Notes: generated by a model not told the origin, from the letters alone. Shown: positions 1 to 9,000, counted from the first letter of the stretch. The stretch is 64,000 nt of DNA from Nostoc sp. FACHB-892 (GCF_014698795.1 NZ_JACJTR010000018.1:1-64000); one strand, 5' to 3'. Translations and numbers: made by a program.

Positions 1-54
1 TGCTGCATCATAAGCGTTCCAATTCCGAACTTTATACTGGGCTTTCGTCTTCAT
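1..54 (-). CDS. Transposase N-terminus (IS5-type), cut by window edge
   Basis: Reading leftwards from the ATG at 54-52, the first 18 codons give MKTKAQYKVRNWNAYDAA and then leave the window. This opening (charged residues, then a 'NW..YDAA/YNxAL' stretch) is what I know from the N-terminus of IS5-family transposases common in cyanobacteria. Only the start is visible, so the catalytic DDE residues cannot be checked. The element's outer end should lie within about 60-120. I could not pair terminal repeats because the other end is outside the window. Confidence 0.55.
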   Translation of the reverse strand, partial: MKTKAQYKVRNWNAYDAA

Positions 55-179
55 CGTTGGGCTAGGCGGCAAGAGAATATAGGCGATAGGTAAAATTTAC
101 CATTTTCCTTATTCACGCAACAACGCCTATTCTATTAGTAAATCTGGCTCAACTGGCTTTCGGATAACTGCCCTGACTC

Positions 180-305
180 TCACATCAGGGTGCTGATCGA
201 AAACACCTCTCCATGTGCAGTAATGAACAAAATAGTCAGATTTTGTAGAATCGGGTTGTTTTGGATACGACGGGCGACTTCATACCCATCCATCTCAGGC
301 ATCAT
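180..305 (-). pseudogene. Response-regulator receiver domain remnant
   Basis: A 41-codon frame on the minus strand begins MMPEMDGYEVARRIQ and contains LTILFITAHGE. These are the conserved stretch just after the phospho-acceptor Asp and the beta4 Thr/Ala region of a CheY-like receiver domain. The part before MMPEMDG, with the acidic pocket and acceptor Asp, is missing: an in-frame stop lies two codons upstream. The frame also ends early, before the conserved Lys. It is therefore a broken fragment of a two-component regulator, lying between a transposase edge and the hli gene. Confidence 0.6.
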
Positions 306-617
306 CACATATTAATATTTAAAGTACTTCCAGATGTAATGACTTTAGGTTGACACTTTTACTCCTTAAAAACTTGATATACAAGAGTTTCAAAGCAGTA
401 ATTATCATTTTGAAATAAATCAGATATTAACTGAGTAGTTGTAAATAGCCTTTTATACAAAGCGAGTATATTGTGTTCCTGTATACAAGTTTCTTGTAGG
501 AAGAATCGTCCTTCAGGTTGCGTGCTATTTAAATCTAAAGACAGGGAATTTTTTTGTTCAGGATAATTATTATCGGAATATCAAAGAAATATTGAGTTTT
601 ATTGAGGAATATTAACA
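306..617. other. Intergenic region upstream of hli
   Basis: About 310 bases, AT-rich, holding the hli promoter region. I see no convincing sigma-70 hexamers. A 73-codon open stretch on the minus strand (359-580) lacks any start codon near its beginning and resembles nothing I know, so I do not call it. Confidence 0.4.
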
Positions 618-818
618 ATGCAATCTAACACTGCTACTGAAAAACCCCCTGTTGCTAAAGCTTACAATGGCAAAGACCGGAATGACTTGATCTTTGGCTG
701 GAATCCCCAAGCTGAACTTTGGAACGGGCGCTTTGCGATGATTGGCTTCCTTGCTTACCTACTTTGGGATCTAAGTGGCTATAGCGTAGTTCGTAACTTG
801 CTCTACTTAGTTGGTTAG
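618..818 (+). CDS. hli: High-light-inducible protein (Hlip / SCP family)
   Basis: 66 residues, one membrane helix. Residues about 32-48 read AELWNGRFAMIGFLAYL, the chlorophyll a/b-binding motif of light-harvesting-like proteins (ExxNGRxAMxGF): Glu and Asn/Arg are the pigment ligands. Hlips sit in the thylakoid membrane, pair into dimers that bind chlorophyll and carotenoid, and protect photosystem assembly and chlorophyll recycling under excess light. A GAGGA ribosome site lies about 10 bases before the ATG. The gene is monocistronic, between a regulator remnant and a decayed insertion sequence. Family is clear; the specific Hli class is not. Confidence 0.93.
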   Translation: MQSNTATEKPPVAKAYNGKDRNDLIFGWNPQAELWNGRFAMIGFLAYLLWDLSGYSVVRNLLYLVG

Positions 819-970
819 ACTTTTTCCTTTATGCTTGGGTGTTAGGATTTATAGAGATGTTTAACCCTTCAAAACTTTCACTCGCTTATACGTGTTTACC
901 CTTCTAATTCTGGGGAGGATACAGGGAGATTGAGATGCCCTCGCCTCGGATTTCACCACTGTAATATGAG

Positions 971-2424
971 CAATACCGTTGCCAAATTAAGAGGGTTCAA
1001 CGCCTGTAGAAACGGGATGAATACGTCCTAAAGAAGTAAGCTTGGCAAAAATCTGGGTTAATAAAATAGGCTCAGGGATATCGGGAAGCATTTTTAGCAT
1101 TTCACGAACATATCGAAAGCCACGATAATATGCTTTAAGGTCAATAATGCCGGAGCCAGGATTATGTTGACGGAAATCAGCGAGAAGATAATGGGATAAA
1201 TTAACCAGAAAAAATGCGTGTTTTAGCAGCATTAGTCACCGCAGTTTGGCTCAGATTCATAAAATCCTCCAATCCCCAAAACTGCTTGGCATCTCGAAAG
1301 TTAAACTCAATTTGAAAGCGCAGCTTATAATAGTCAATTATTTTTTCAAATGATAGCTCTAGGTCGCTAGAAAACAGAATCACATGGCTACGAGTATTAG
1401 TTTTAAGATTGGTTTTGACTAAAATCACTACATTCAGTGCTTGGGCAAATTCCTTGTGGAGTAAAGTAACTTGGTAAATATCAGTTTTGATATCCTCGTC
1501 AATAGTACTTTTACACAAATATGCGTCAGGTATATTACAATAATCCAGCTTATCGCCGTATTTACGACGGGAGCGACGATTTAGGTCAGGGTTTTGATAA
1601 GGTATATATAATGCCGAATCATGGCGCAACTTGGAAATTATGTGCAAATTAACTTGTCGAGCCATCTGCAAGGCATTATTGTTGCCAAAGTGACCATCTA
1701 AGACTAAGTAAGTTAGAGGGATAAAGTTAGCTATTAACAAGACTTGCTCATTAATCATTTTCTTAATTCTGAGTAATTCAGATGTGAAAATTACTTCTGT
1801 TTTCTTTTTGTTTTTACTCCCTTTTGGTCGTCCACGTCCACGTTTTTCTTTGGTTTTGATTTCTGTATTTGGCGCTCCACTAGTTTTTTCCACATCGCTT
1901 TTTATGACCTGTTCTAAATGAAAAAGGAAATGAGTGTCTTCCTTCGACACTTACTAACGATAATGTAAAGAAAGATAGTCCTGATATTGGTTTATTTATT
2001 AAGCTGGAAAAGAACCTATCCAACCCATAAGTTTGTTTCCCTGATTTGCTGACTACAACTTCATCTCCTGCAAGCAAATATATCTCATTCGCACGGAACA
2101 AATGCTTGCGAAAAAATAGCCAAAACAATGTCGCCCAAGGGATTACTGTATGAAAGAATCTCAACATCGTCCGATAACTACCACCAGTGCCTGTCCAACG
2201 AGAGATTCCCAGCATCGTTACTCTCCCATCCATTGCTAGCATTGCCATTATTATCTGGTTCAATTGCCGCATAGTCGTAGCGTTTATCTGCGGTAGCAAG
2301 CATTGTAGAAGTGATAAAATATCGAACATGGGCTGATTGTGGCTTTTGAGTTGTCGTTGTGAGAGACAATAACTCTACTACGTCAGCCCTAACTCTTCAT
2401 ACTCTTATTTTGGCTAAGGTATTG
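971..2424 (-). mobile_element. Decayed IS4-family insertion sequence with terminal inverted repeats
   Basis: The left end 971-993 starts CAATACCGTTGCCAAA and the reverse complement of the right end (2402-2424) starts CAATACCTTAGCCAAA; both continue into TAAGAG. By my count 20 of 23 positions agree. The enclosed 1.45 kb contains only the broken transposase at 987-2329, a normal size for an IS4 element. I could not see a clear target-site duplication in the flanks (TAATATGAG left, GGTGTATGTA right), so one flank may have been rearranged. Confidence 0.75.
987..2329 (-). pseudogene. IS4-family transposase, broken by two frameshifts
   Basis: Three overlapping minus-strand frames make one transposase: N-terminal part 2329 to about 1880, middle 1950 to 1201, C-terminal part 1232 to 987. 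The first frame holds LLAGDEVVVSKSGKQTYG with the first catalytic Asp. The middle frame holds YLVLDGHFG with the second Asp and YYKLRFQIEFNFRDAK, the Y-(2)-R-(3)-E-(6)-K signature of IS4 transposases with the catalytic Glu. The C-terminal frame ends close to the left terminal repeat. At least two frameshifts, near 1880-1950 and 1201-1232, separate the catalytic residues. Programmed shifting is conceivable but two shifts make simple decay more likely. Confidence 0.85.
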
Positions 2425-2456
2425 GGTGTATGTATCACATTTAATTCATTATTTAT

Positions 2457-3677
2457 ATGAACATCTTAATGTTATCTTCCACCTTTCCCTACCCACCAAC
2501 GCGCGGGGGAACCCAAGTCAGGACATTTAATTTACTGAAATACCTAAGTCAACGTCATAGTGTTACCCTCGCAACTCAACGCGAGGGCGATGTTACAGAC
2601 GCAGAAGTAGCAGGATTACGCGATTGTGTGGATCATCTAGCCATTTTTGAACGCCCGCCAGATTCTGGAAATACCGGAATATTGAAGAAAATACAACGAT
2701 TTGGGAGATTTATGCAGCAGGGGACACCGCCAAGCGTACTTAACCGCTACTCAGTTGAGATGCAAACATGGGTTGATAACTGGGTGGAAGCGGGAAAATG
2801 TGATGTAATTACCTGCGAACATAGCGTCAATGAAATTTATGTGCAGCCACATTTTCAGAAACAGCTAAAAACTATAGTTAATATTCATAGTTCTGTTTAC
2901 GCTACTTGTCGCAACCAACTATCAACCGGCATTTCCGAAAATTCCCTCAGAGACAGAATTAATCTGCCACTTCTGCGGCGTTATGAGCAAAACTACTGTG
3001 CTAAATTTTCGGCAATTGTTGCAACAACAGAAGAAGATAAAATTCAACTACAACAGTTTAACCCCAATAGTGAAATTACAGTTATTCCCAATGGTGTAGA
3101 TTTAGCTTCTTTCCCCAGCCGTACCACCGATCCAGGTGGACATCGCTTAATTTTTATCGGTGCAATGGATAATTTGGCAAACATTGATGCTGTCTGCTTT
3201 TTCAGCAACGAAGTTTTGCCAGAAATCCAAAAATTGTATCCTGATACAACTTTCGATATTGTCGGTTCTCATCCGGTGTCAGAAGTTTTAGCACTTGATA
3301 AAAAACCAGGAGTTAGTGTGGTTGGGCGCGTGCCTTCGATGGTTAAATATTTACATCAATCTACCATCTGCGTTGTCCCCATGCGGACGGGGTTTGGCAT
3401 TAAAAATAAAACTTTAGAGGCAATGGCAGCTGGTGTACCGATAGTAGCTAGCGATCGCGGTTTAGAAGGATTAGCCGTAGATGGCGCTAGTCATCCATTA
3501 CGGGCATTACGAGCAAATAAACCGGCGGAGTACGTCACCGCTATTAGTCAACTATTTGATCGCCCACATCTGCGTTCACAATTGTCTCACAACGGCAGAC
3601 AACTAGTAGAAACACAATTTACTTGGGATATGGCTGGTAAAAGCTATGAACAAGTTTGTCTTGGGAGAGAGCAATAA
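2457..3677 (+). CDS. Glycosyltransferase family 4 protein
   Basis: 406 residues. The N-terminal Rossmann lobe starts MNILMLSSTFPYPPTRGGTQ with the Gly-rich loop (GGTQVRTFNLLKYL) usual in GT4/GT-B enzymes. The C-terminal lobe has VIPNGVDL at about residues 211-218 and, near residues 308-335, PMRTGFGIKNKTLEAMAAG followed by PIVAS, the nucleotide-sugar binding E(x7)E-type region. It probably transfers a sugar from a nucleotide donor in making an exopolysaccharide or cell-surface glycan. The tail resembles sugar transferases found near PEP-CTERM/exosortase loci, and a PEP-CTERM-like protein lies 2.5 kb downstream, but no exosortase is visible. Substrate unknown. Confidence 0.85.
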   Translation: MNILMLSSTFPYPPTRGGTQVRTFNLLKYLSQRHSVTLATQREGDVTDAEVAGLRDCVDHLAIFERPPDSGNTGILKKIQRFGRFMQQGTPPSVLNRYSVEMQTWVDNWVEAGKCDVITCEHSVNEIYVQPHFQKQLKTIVNIHSSVYATCRNQLSTGISENSLRDRINLPLLRRYEQNYCAKFSAIVATTEEDKIQLQQFNPNSEITVIPNGVDLASFPSRTTDPGGHRLIFIGAMDNLANIDAVCFFSNEVLPEIQKLYPDTTFDIVGSHPVSEVLALDKKPGVSVVGRVPSMVKYLHQSTICVVPMRTGFGIKNKTLEAMAAGVPIVASDRGLEGLAVDGASHPLRALRANKPAEYVTAISQLFDRPHLRSQLSHNGRQLVETQFTWDMAGKSYEQVCLGREQ

Positions 3678-3678
3678 T

Positions 3679-3703
3679 AATTCGTAATTCGTAATTCGTA
3701 ATT
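3679..3703. repeat. Short tandem heptamer repeat (AATTCGT)
   Basis: Just after the glycosyltransferase stop the heptamer AATTCGT repeats about three times. Such short tandemly repeated repetitive heptamers are typical of heterocystous cyanobacteria. Related copies occur near 6999 in this window. Confidence 0.7.
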
Positions 3704-3842
3704 GATAAATTACTAATTTTTATTTTTTGTATATGTGGGACAAATGTGTGTAGAGAGGTTGCCATGAAACCTCTCTACATCGGTAGCGCACATTATCTTA
3801 TCTAAATCAGATTGGTTGTTAATTAGCTTGTAAAGAAACACA

Positions 3843-4124
3843 TCAATTATGATCAAACTTAGTCGAAGCACCTAACACAAGTAACTTTTTATGTTTACGT
3901 TTATTCTTATTTTTCAGGGTAGTCAAATAATTATCAACGTAACGAAAAGCAGCTACACCATCGTAATCAGCAATGGCTATAGCTTGTAAGAAAACCTTTG
4001 AAGGAATTTCAAATGCTAAAAACTTTTCTGTTAAAATTAGCAAATCTTGATCTGTGGCAGGAAAAGTAGTTTCTTCTGCCTCTTCTGGATCAGAGAATAT
4101 ATCTTCAATTAATGTTTTATACAC
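3843..4124 (-). CDS. Small hypothetical protein, second gene of a coupled pair
   Basis: I choose the GTG at 4124-4122 as the start: a strong GGAGAGG ribosome site lies 6 bases before it, and the upstream gene's stop (4119-4117) overlaps the new start by 8 bases, a layout that implies translational coupling. The product is 93 residues, acidic near the start (IFSDPEEAEE) and very basic near the end (KNKNKRKHKK). No domain is recognised. The longer in-frame alternative starting at 4154 would bury the ribosome site inside the gene. The pair is probably one functional unit, perhaps a two-subunit small complex. Confidence 0.65.
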   Translation of the reverse strand: MYKTLIEDIFSDPEEAEETTFPATDQDLLILTEKFLAFEIPSKVFLQAIAIADYDGVAAFRYVDNYLTTLKNKNKRKHKKLLVLGASTKFDHN

Positions 4125-4350
4125 TTTGTACCTCTCCAAATGCATAAGATGCAAAGCCTGTAATAAAGTTTAACTGCTGATCGCGAGTTTGTAAGTTGAC
4201 CGGGAGTTCAGTAGCAGCACATCCTATCTCTCGCAAAATCTCTAAACAATAAGCACTGAGTTGAGTGTATGGAGCTTGCTCCAATTCTTGAGCTACTTCT
4301 AGAGCCATCTTCAGATTGACTTGGATAACTGTCTTTACAGGGTTGGTCAT
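4117..4350 (-). CDS. Small hypothetical protein, first gene of a coupled pair
   Basis: 77 residues from the ATG at 4350 (an in-frame GTG two codons earlier is also possible). The sequence MTNPVKTVIQVNLKMALEVA looks like an N-terminal beta strand followed by a helix, with two Cys in the middle. No family is recognised. Its end overlaps the start of the next gene by 8 bases. A toxin-antitoxin-like arrangement is possible from size and overlap alone, but no motif supports it. Confidence 0.6.
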   Translation of the reverse strand: MTNPVKTVIQVNLKMALEVAQELEQAPYTQLSAYCLEILREIGCAATELPVNLQTRDQQLNFITGFASYAFGEVQSV

Positions 4351-4356
4351 AAACAC

Positions 4357-4880
4357 GCCCTAATAAACTGGATGCTCTAAGTTTTGATCACAAGCACAAA
4401 TAGCGTAACGGTGTTTTTGCGGAATTTATGAAGAGGGGAAAATAAATTATCAGCGCATTTGCGGTAATGTATCCGAAATTATGCAAATAAGTTTGGAAAC
4501 TAGGTAATTTTGATCCAGGTGCGATCGCTGTTCGCGTAACAGACGCACTAAAAAACGCTGGTATAACCCTTTGGGAGTTTTGCTACGCGCGACACGCTGT
4601 TTGCGTTCGTAGAGAAGTGCGGATTAGACTTATGCAATCAATAAATAAAAGGTGATTAGTAAAAGGCTGAAACGACCATTTGCCCTCATACATAGGATGC
4701 TATTTTTGTAAAGTGTATAAATCCTAATTTTATTACTTCTCAATATTTTCGACACAAGAACGCATTTTTGGAAAAACTGAACCCTTATGCATCTTTAGTT
4801 GATCAGATATATAAAACAACATTAATTCTGTTTAAGGTGATTTCATCAGAATTTTATAATTCAAGGGGTTCTATTATGCA
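4357..4880. other. Intergenic region before the RTX gene
   Basis: No gene is supported here. It holds a GCGATCGC octamer at about 4520 and a degenerate copy of the Nostoc-type palindromic repeat (GCTACGCG ... CGTTCGTAGAGAAG, about 4580-4618). The last 150 bases are AT-rich and probably carry the promoter of the gene at 4935. Confidence 0.45.
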
Positions 4881-4920
4881 AGTATTACAACGATCAAATA
4901 CATTTGATCGTTGTAATACT
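4881..4920. promoter_or_regulatory. Perfect 18-bp inverted repeat in the RTX gene leader
   Basis: AGTATTACAACGATCAAA at 4881-4898 is followed by a 4-base loop and its exact reverse complement at 4903-4920. The hairpin ends 14 bases before the ATG at 4935. A similar ribosome-site/start context occurs on both sides: AAGGGGTTCTATTATG before it and AAGAGGTCTACTATG after it. It could be an operator, an RNA hairpin controlling ribosome access, or a small palindromic insertion that duplicated the start region. Confidence 0.75.
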
Positions 4921-4934
4921 GCAAGAGGTCTACT

Positions 4935-5873
4935 ATGTCTATTGTTATTGGAATTGCTGACAATAATTTTTTGTCGATCACAGATGGTGAAGATCAGATT
5001 TTTAGTAGTGGAAGCAATGACAACATCTCCATTAGCCAAGAAAATAATGTAATTGTTGGTAGTGGAGGCAATGTATCATTGCTAGGTAGTGGAGGCAATG
5101 TGTCATTTGTAAGTGGTGCAGGCGATGACACATTGGTAGGTGGTGCAGGCGATGACACATTGGTAGGTGGTGGAGGTGATGACACCTTCAAGGGCAGTGG
5201 GGGTAACGACAGCATCGATGGTGGAGATGGCTTTGATACCGCAGACTACAGCCAACTGGGTAAAGCCATCACCCTCTCAGGTGTAGGGACAATTACCAAA
5301 GCTGATGGATTTGGGACAGATCAAGTCTTTAAAGTAGAAACAGTTATTGCTGATGCTAGTGTTGCCAATAATACCATAGATGCATCTCAATCTTTGTCTG
5401 GAGTATCTGCCACCGCTAACTTAGAAGCCCAAACTATCTCTGCCAACAACGTTCCCATTTTGGGGAAATTGACATTTAATGTACTCAACTTTGACAATGT
5501 GATCGGTACAAATGAAAGTGACAGCATTACTGGCGATAGCCAAGATAACCGATTAGTCGGTAATGCTGGCAATGACACTATCTCAGGTGGCTTCGGTAAT
5601 GACACCATCATTGGTGGAGAAGGTAACGATGTTCTCACAGGTGGCTTTAGTGCAGATAATTTTACTTACAACAGTGCTAAGGAGGGTTTTGATATCATTA
5701 AAGATTACAACTTTGCTGAGGGCGATGTAATCCAAGTTTCTAAAGTAGGGTTTGGTACTACTAAAATTAGCGACTTTTCTTACGACACCTCTAGCGGTAA
5801 CTTGTCTTTCTTAGGAAATCAATTCGCTTCCCTCGAAAATCTCCCATCCGATGTGAATATTCAATTGGTATAA
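4935..5873 (+). CDS. RTX-type calcium-binding repeat protein
   Basis: 312 residues. Gly/Asp-rich nonapeptides of the hemolysin type (GGxGxDxLx) occur at about residues 43-100 (for example SGAGDDTLVGGAGDDTLVGG) and again at about 195-245 (NDTISGGFGNDTIIGGEGND). These fold into a Ca2+-binding beta-roll in exported proteins. The last 70 residues form the Asp/Phe-rich tail usual in cyanobacterial RTX proteins and may hold the type I secretion signal. There is no classical signal peptide and no secretion operon nearby. At DNA level the first block contains short direct duplications (GGTAGTGGAGGCAATGT twice, a GGCGATGACACATTGGTAGG unit twice), so the repeat number probably varies. Adhesin, sheath or nutrient-binding role cannot be decided. 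Confidence 0.85.
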   Translation: MSIVIGIADNNFLSITDGEDQIFSSGSNDNISISQENNVIVGSGGNVSLLGSGGNVSFVSGAGDDTLVGGAGDDTLVGGGGDDTFKGSGGNDSIDGGDGFDTADYSQLGKAITLSGVGTITKADGFGTDQVFKVETVIADASVANNTIDASQSLSGVSATANLEAQTISANNVPILGKLTFNVLNFDNVIGTNESDSITGDSQDNRLVGNAGNDTISGGFGNDTIIGGEGNDVLTGGFSADNFTYNSAKEGFDIIKDYNFAEGDVIQVSKVGFGTTKISDFSYDTSSGNLSFLGNQFASLENLPSDVNIQLV

Positions 5874-5959
5874 AATTACTTCGAGTCACGAGTCCACGAC
5901 AAATTAAAGCTTTTTGCAGTTTGTTACCAGGATAAAAGTTCTGTTGTAAAAAAAGAATG

Positions 5960-6009
5960 AGGTTGGGCTGATAAAAGTATAAATTCTATCAGTTTTCATC
6001 AGCTAACCT
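5960..6009 (+). terminator. Possible imperfect hairpin after the RTX gene
   Basis: AGGTTGGGCTGAT at 5960-5972 pairs with ATCAGCTAACCT at 5998-6009, with one unpaired base. There is no U-run after it, so it is at best a weak terminator or an mRNA-stabilising structure. Confidence 0.35.
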
Positions 6010-6152
6010 TCAAACAGTTTTTGCAACATAACCATTGAACACGGCAGTTGCTTTAACTCTCTCGACCAGAGCAACGCACTGCCTCATCCTGGGTATTGAA
6101 TTCTTCCATTTGGATGATATGATATTTTCTACAAAATTAAGGAGTAAGCCTT

Positions 6153-6947
6153 GTGATATTTACGATCAATCAATTATTCAACTTATCTGTTAAATACTTA
6201 ACAGCAATTACAGCAATAATAACGGTTCTCCCATTACCAGTTAAAGCAGCTACATTTTTAGTACATGAACGCGCTCTTTTAGGAGGTAATGATCAAGTTG
6301 ATTGGGGAAGTTTAGGTAAGGTATTTAATCCCTCTGCGCCTGACTTTTCTGTTTTTTTACCTAACTCTTTTTCAGCAACATCTCAAGGTGGTTTAGGCTT
6401 AGATGTAAATATAACTCCAACTAAGAATCCTCAGATTACTCCACCATTTATCTTTCAAACGTTACCTCCACCTGGCATTCGGACTAACTTCGCCCAAGGC
6501 GATTTTATTCTCTTCGGAGGTATAAACCCAACAGGATTTCAACCTCTTCCTCCTGGTTCTCCTGATCCTCGTACTCAGGGTAATGGAGGCCCTTTGAGCA
6601 TTAGTTTTGCCCAGCCGGTTTATGGCGCTGGTACTCAGATAGCTGTAGATATTAGTAATTTAGAAGTCGAAACTTTTATTAACGCTTTTGATAGCAGCAA
6701 TAAGTTGTTAGGTAGTTTCTCAGTTCTCAGTACTTCGTCGCTAGCATTAGATAACTCAGCAGTATTCTTGGGAGTTCGTAGTGACACTGCAAACATCTCA
6801 CGACTCGTTTTTAGCAGTTCTAATCCAGAATACGGTTTGGCTATTAATAAGGTCACTATTGTTGCAGCTCCTGAACCAACTTTGACCTTAGCTATATTAG
6901 CTTTTAGTATTTCAGGTGCTGTTTTAAAACTACGCCAACGCTCTTGA
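6153..6947 (+). CDS. Secreted PEP-CTERM-like protein
   Basis: 264 residues. The start is GTG at 6153, placed by an AAGGAG site 8 bases upstream. Residues 1 to about 32 are a signal peptide ending near PVKA-A. The body is a low-charge, beta-rich region. The last 26 residues begin APEPTLTLAILAFSISGAVL and end LRQRS: a Pro-Glu-Pro motif, a hydrophobic helix and a basic tail, the sorting signal recognised by exosortase. Such proteins are exported, cleaved and often glycosylated for the extracellular matrix. No exosortase is in the window. The tail is a slightly divergent version of the usual VPEPxxxxG signal, so I call it PEP-CTERM-like. Confidence 0.75.
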   Translation: MIFTINQLFNLSVKYLTAITAIITVLPLPVKAATFLVHERALLGGNDQVDWGSLGKVFNPSAPDFSVFLPNSFSATSQGGLGLDVNITPTKNPQITPPFIFQTLPPPGIRTNFAQGDFILFGGINPTGFQPLPPGSPDPRTQGNGGPLSISFAQPVYGAGTQIAVDISNLEVETFINAFDSSNKLLGSFSVLSTSSLALDNSAVFLGVRSDTANISRLVFSSSNPEYGLAINKVTIVAAPEPTLTLAILAFSISGAVLKLRQRS

Positions 6948-7437
6948 CCAAATAATTGCTAATTCGTAACAGTCACCTCCAGGTAGAAATAAGGTACGTA
7001 ATTCGTAATTGAAGAGGGTACAGCAACCCACATCAAAATCTCTGAATTGGGTGGTCTAAAAAACCCTCTCTACAAGACGATCTGGTTAGCAAGATTGTTG
7101 TAGGGGTACGCAAACTTGCTTTTTCGTTAGGTAGGGAGTAGGGAGTAGAGAGTAGGAAATCAGACGTTTCAACTTGAGGGCGAGTTTTTTTACGCAATCA
7201 AATAAAAATCTTATATCAAATAATTCATTTTCCGGAAATCGCCTAACAGTGATTGGAGTCAACAATTACTTAGCTTGTTTCTCGCCAGAGGCGGGTATTA
7301 TCACTGAAGAATCATTTTGACACTCCTACAGCGAGCGTCGAAATAATTCTTCATTGAATAAATTCGAGGTTCCGGGCATACTCAAACTTGTGTCAAATGT
7401 AGGCTCAACATAATTTTTATCAGCAATATTAAAGTCG
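6948..7437. other. Intergenic region with short tandem repeats
   Basis: No supported gene on the plus strand. It contains a GTAGGGA-type tandem repeat at 7131-7156 and an isolated GTAATTCGTAATT copy near 6999. Both are short cyanobacterial repeats. A minus-strand frame (7583-7326) has a signal-peptide-like start but is judged less likely than the plus-strand gene it overlaps. Confidence 0.5.
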
Positions 7438-7611
7438 ATGGCATACAAAGAATTAGAACACATCATAGACGCTAAGATACAAAAAGCTATACGGAAGCAC
7501 GAAGTCATAGTTGCTTCTATTAGTAGCATTATTGGCTTGATTTTTATACTCGGTTTGTTCCACGCTATTTTGCTCAACCACACTCAAATTCAATCATATT
7601 GCTTGAGATGA
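7438..7611 (+). CDS. Small single-span membrane protein
   Basis: 57 residues. The start MAYKELEHIIDAKIQKAIRK is an amphipathic charged helix. Residues about 24-46 (VIVASISSIIGLIFILGLFH) form one membrane helix, and a short polar tail follows. I recall short cyanobacterial hypothetical proteins with the same 'DAKIxxAIRKHE' then membrane-helix plan, but cannot name a function. The ribosome site is weak (TTAAAG). The opposite strand also has an 85-codon frame with a signal-peptide-like stretch; I prefer this strand because the helix-plus-anchor design is coherent. Confidence 0.5.
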   Translation: MAYKELEHIIDAKIQKAIRKHEVIVASISSIIGLIFILGLFHAILLNHTQIQSYCLR

Positions 7612-7698
7612 TTACTGGTTGCGTTCAATAGGTTTTTATGATCAAGCGTTTTCTAATGTCTATAAAATTAATCAAAGTTATACATATTTTTTATAACA

Positions 7699-8931
7699 AT
7701 GAATTATACTATGGAGACTAAAAATAATAGCAGAGCTATATTCGTCTTATTTTTGACTGTATTTATAGATTTGCTCGGTTTCGGAATTATCCTACCGATA
7801 CTGCCTTTGTATGCTGAACAATTCGGGGCAAAACCTAATGAAGCGACACTACTTGTAGCTATTTATTCTTTAATGCAGTTCTTATTTGCACCATTATGGG
7901 GTAAGTTTAGCGATCGCTACGGTCGTCGTCCGATTTTATTACTTACTTTATTAGGTTCTGTAATTGCATACACTGGGTTAGGTTTTGCCAACTCATTATG
8001 GATTTTATTTATTGCTCGTAGTCTTGCCGGAATTATGGCAGGGAATATTGCTACTGCTCAAGCATACATAGCAGATATTACCACGCCAGCTAATCGAGCG
8101 CGTGGCATGGGGATAATCGGAGCAGCTTTTGGCCTTGGTTTCATTCTTGGACCAGCGATTGGAGGTCTTCTTGTCGGATCTGATCCAGACAATGCTAACT
8201 TCCATCTACCGTCGTTGTTCGCAGCCGGATTATCTTTATTAGCATTGCTTTGTGCTTTGATGTTACTTCCAGAATCTCTAAATTCTGAGACTAAAGCCAA
8301 AATCCAAGCTTATCGCTACCGTCAGCGACGGCTGAATTTGCTACAACTGTCACAACGTCCACAGTTCTGTATACTTGTCGGCATCTATTTTTTAGTAACC
8401 TTTGCTGTTGCAGCTATGGACTCTACATTAGCTTTATGGTCTAAGCAGCAATTAAACTGGGGTCCTCAACAAACTAGTTATCTTTTTGCTTTCATGGGGA
8501 TTGTCAGCACAATCATTCAAGGAGGACTGCTCGGATTCCTTAAGAAACACTTAGGTGAAATAAAGTTACTTACCTTGGGGATATTAGGGTTAGGTGTAGG
8601 ACTACTGCTAATTGGATTCTCACAAAGCTTAATTTTATTATTGGTCGCCACCACCCTTGTGGCATGGGGAATTAGTGTCAGCCAACCAATATTAAACAGT
8701 TTGATTTCCCAAATGACAGCCGCAGAAGAACAAGGAAAAATATTAGGAATTGCCAGTTCTTGCTCTGCGCTGGCACGGATTGGTGGCCCAATCTGGGCAG
8801 GGCTGAGTTTTATGAAATTTGGGAGTTATGCTCCTTTTTTGAGTGGATTTTTAGTAATGCTAATAGCTTTGACTCTTAGTTTGCGAGTAACGAAAAGTGC
8901 ATCTGAACCAAACACAGAACGTGTAGCCTGA
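7699..8931 (+). CDS. MFS drug:H+ antiporter, TetA/DHA1-like
   Basis: 410 residues with about 12 membrane helices. Motif D1 is DLLGFGIILPILPLY in helix 1. Motif A, GKFSDRYGRRPILL, lies between helices 2 and 3 at about residues 71-84. Motif C of drug exporters (GIIGAAFGLGFILGPAIGG) is in helix 5 at about residues 137-156. These mark the DHA1 family (12-helix H+-coupled antiporters, including TetA), which pump small hydrophobic compounds across the plasma membrane. The real substrate is unknown, and tetracycline should not be assumed. ATGs at 7699 and 7711 are both possible starts. The gene stands alone. Confidence 0.88.
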   Translation: MNYTMETKNNSRAIFVLFLTVFIDLLGFGIILPILPLYAEQFGAKPNEATLLVAIYSLMQFLFAPLWGKFSDRYGRRPILLLTLLGSVIAYTGLGFANSLWILFIARSLAGIMAGNIATAQAYIADITTPANRARGMGIIGAAFGLGFILGPAIGGLLVGSDPDNANFHLPSLFAAGLSLLALLCALMLLPESLNSETKAKIQAYRYRQRRLNLLQLSQRPQFCILVGIYFLVTFAVAAMDSTLALWSKQQLNWGPQQTSYLFAFMGIVSTIIQGGLLGFLKKHLGEIKLLTLGILGLGVGLLLIGFSQSLILLLVATTLVAWGISVSQPILNSLISQMTAAEEQGKILGIASSCSALARIGGPIWAGLSFMKFGSYAPFLSGFLVMLIALTLSLRVTKSASEPNTERVA

Positions 8932-9000
8932 GAATCTTGATTTCAAAACTTAATAATTTTTTGAAACAGCCTTGTATTAAAGATTTTTAATCCCAAATCC

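Noticed and set aside
359..580. 73-codon minus-strand open frame before hli
   Set aside because: No start codon near its beginning, AT-rich, no recognisable motif. It could be a gene end but a chance frame is as likely.
3843..4350. Toxin-antitoxin pair
   Set aside because: Size and overlap fit, but neither protein has a known toxin or DNA-binding motif, so the claim would rest on layout alone.
4768..5052. 94-codon plus-strand frame over the palindrome
   Set aside because: It spans the inverted repeat and runs into the RTX gene in another frame; the RTX frame has the clear domain. A short leader peptide from ATG 4876 stays possible.
7326..7583. 85-codon minus-strand frame with signal-peptide-like segment
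   Set aside because: Overlaps the better-formed small membrane protein on the plus strand; its early residues (KPSIKIKPIM) look like antisense of that gene. I cannot fully exclude it.
7699..8931. Tetracycline resistance gene
   Set aside because: The motifs show only the DHA1 family; many such pumps in cyanobacteria have no link with tetracycline.
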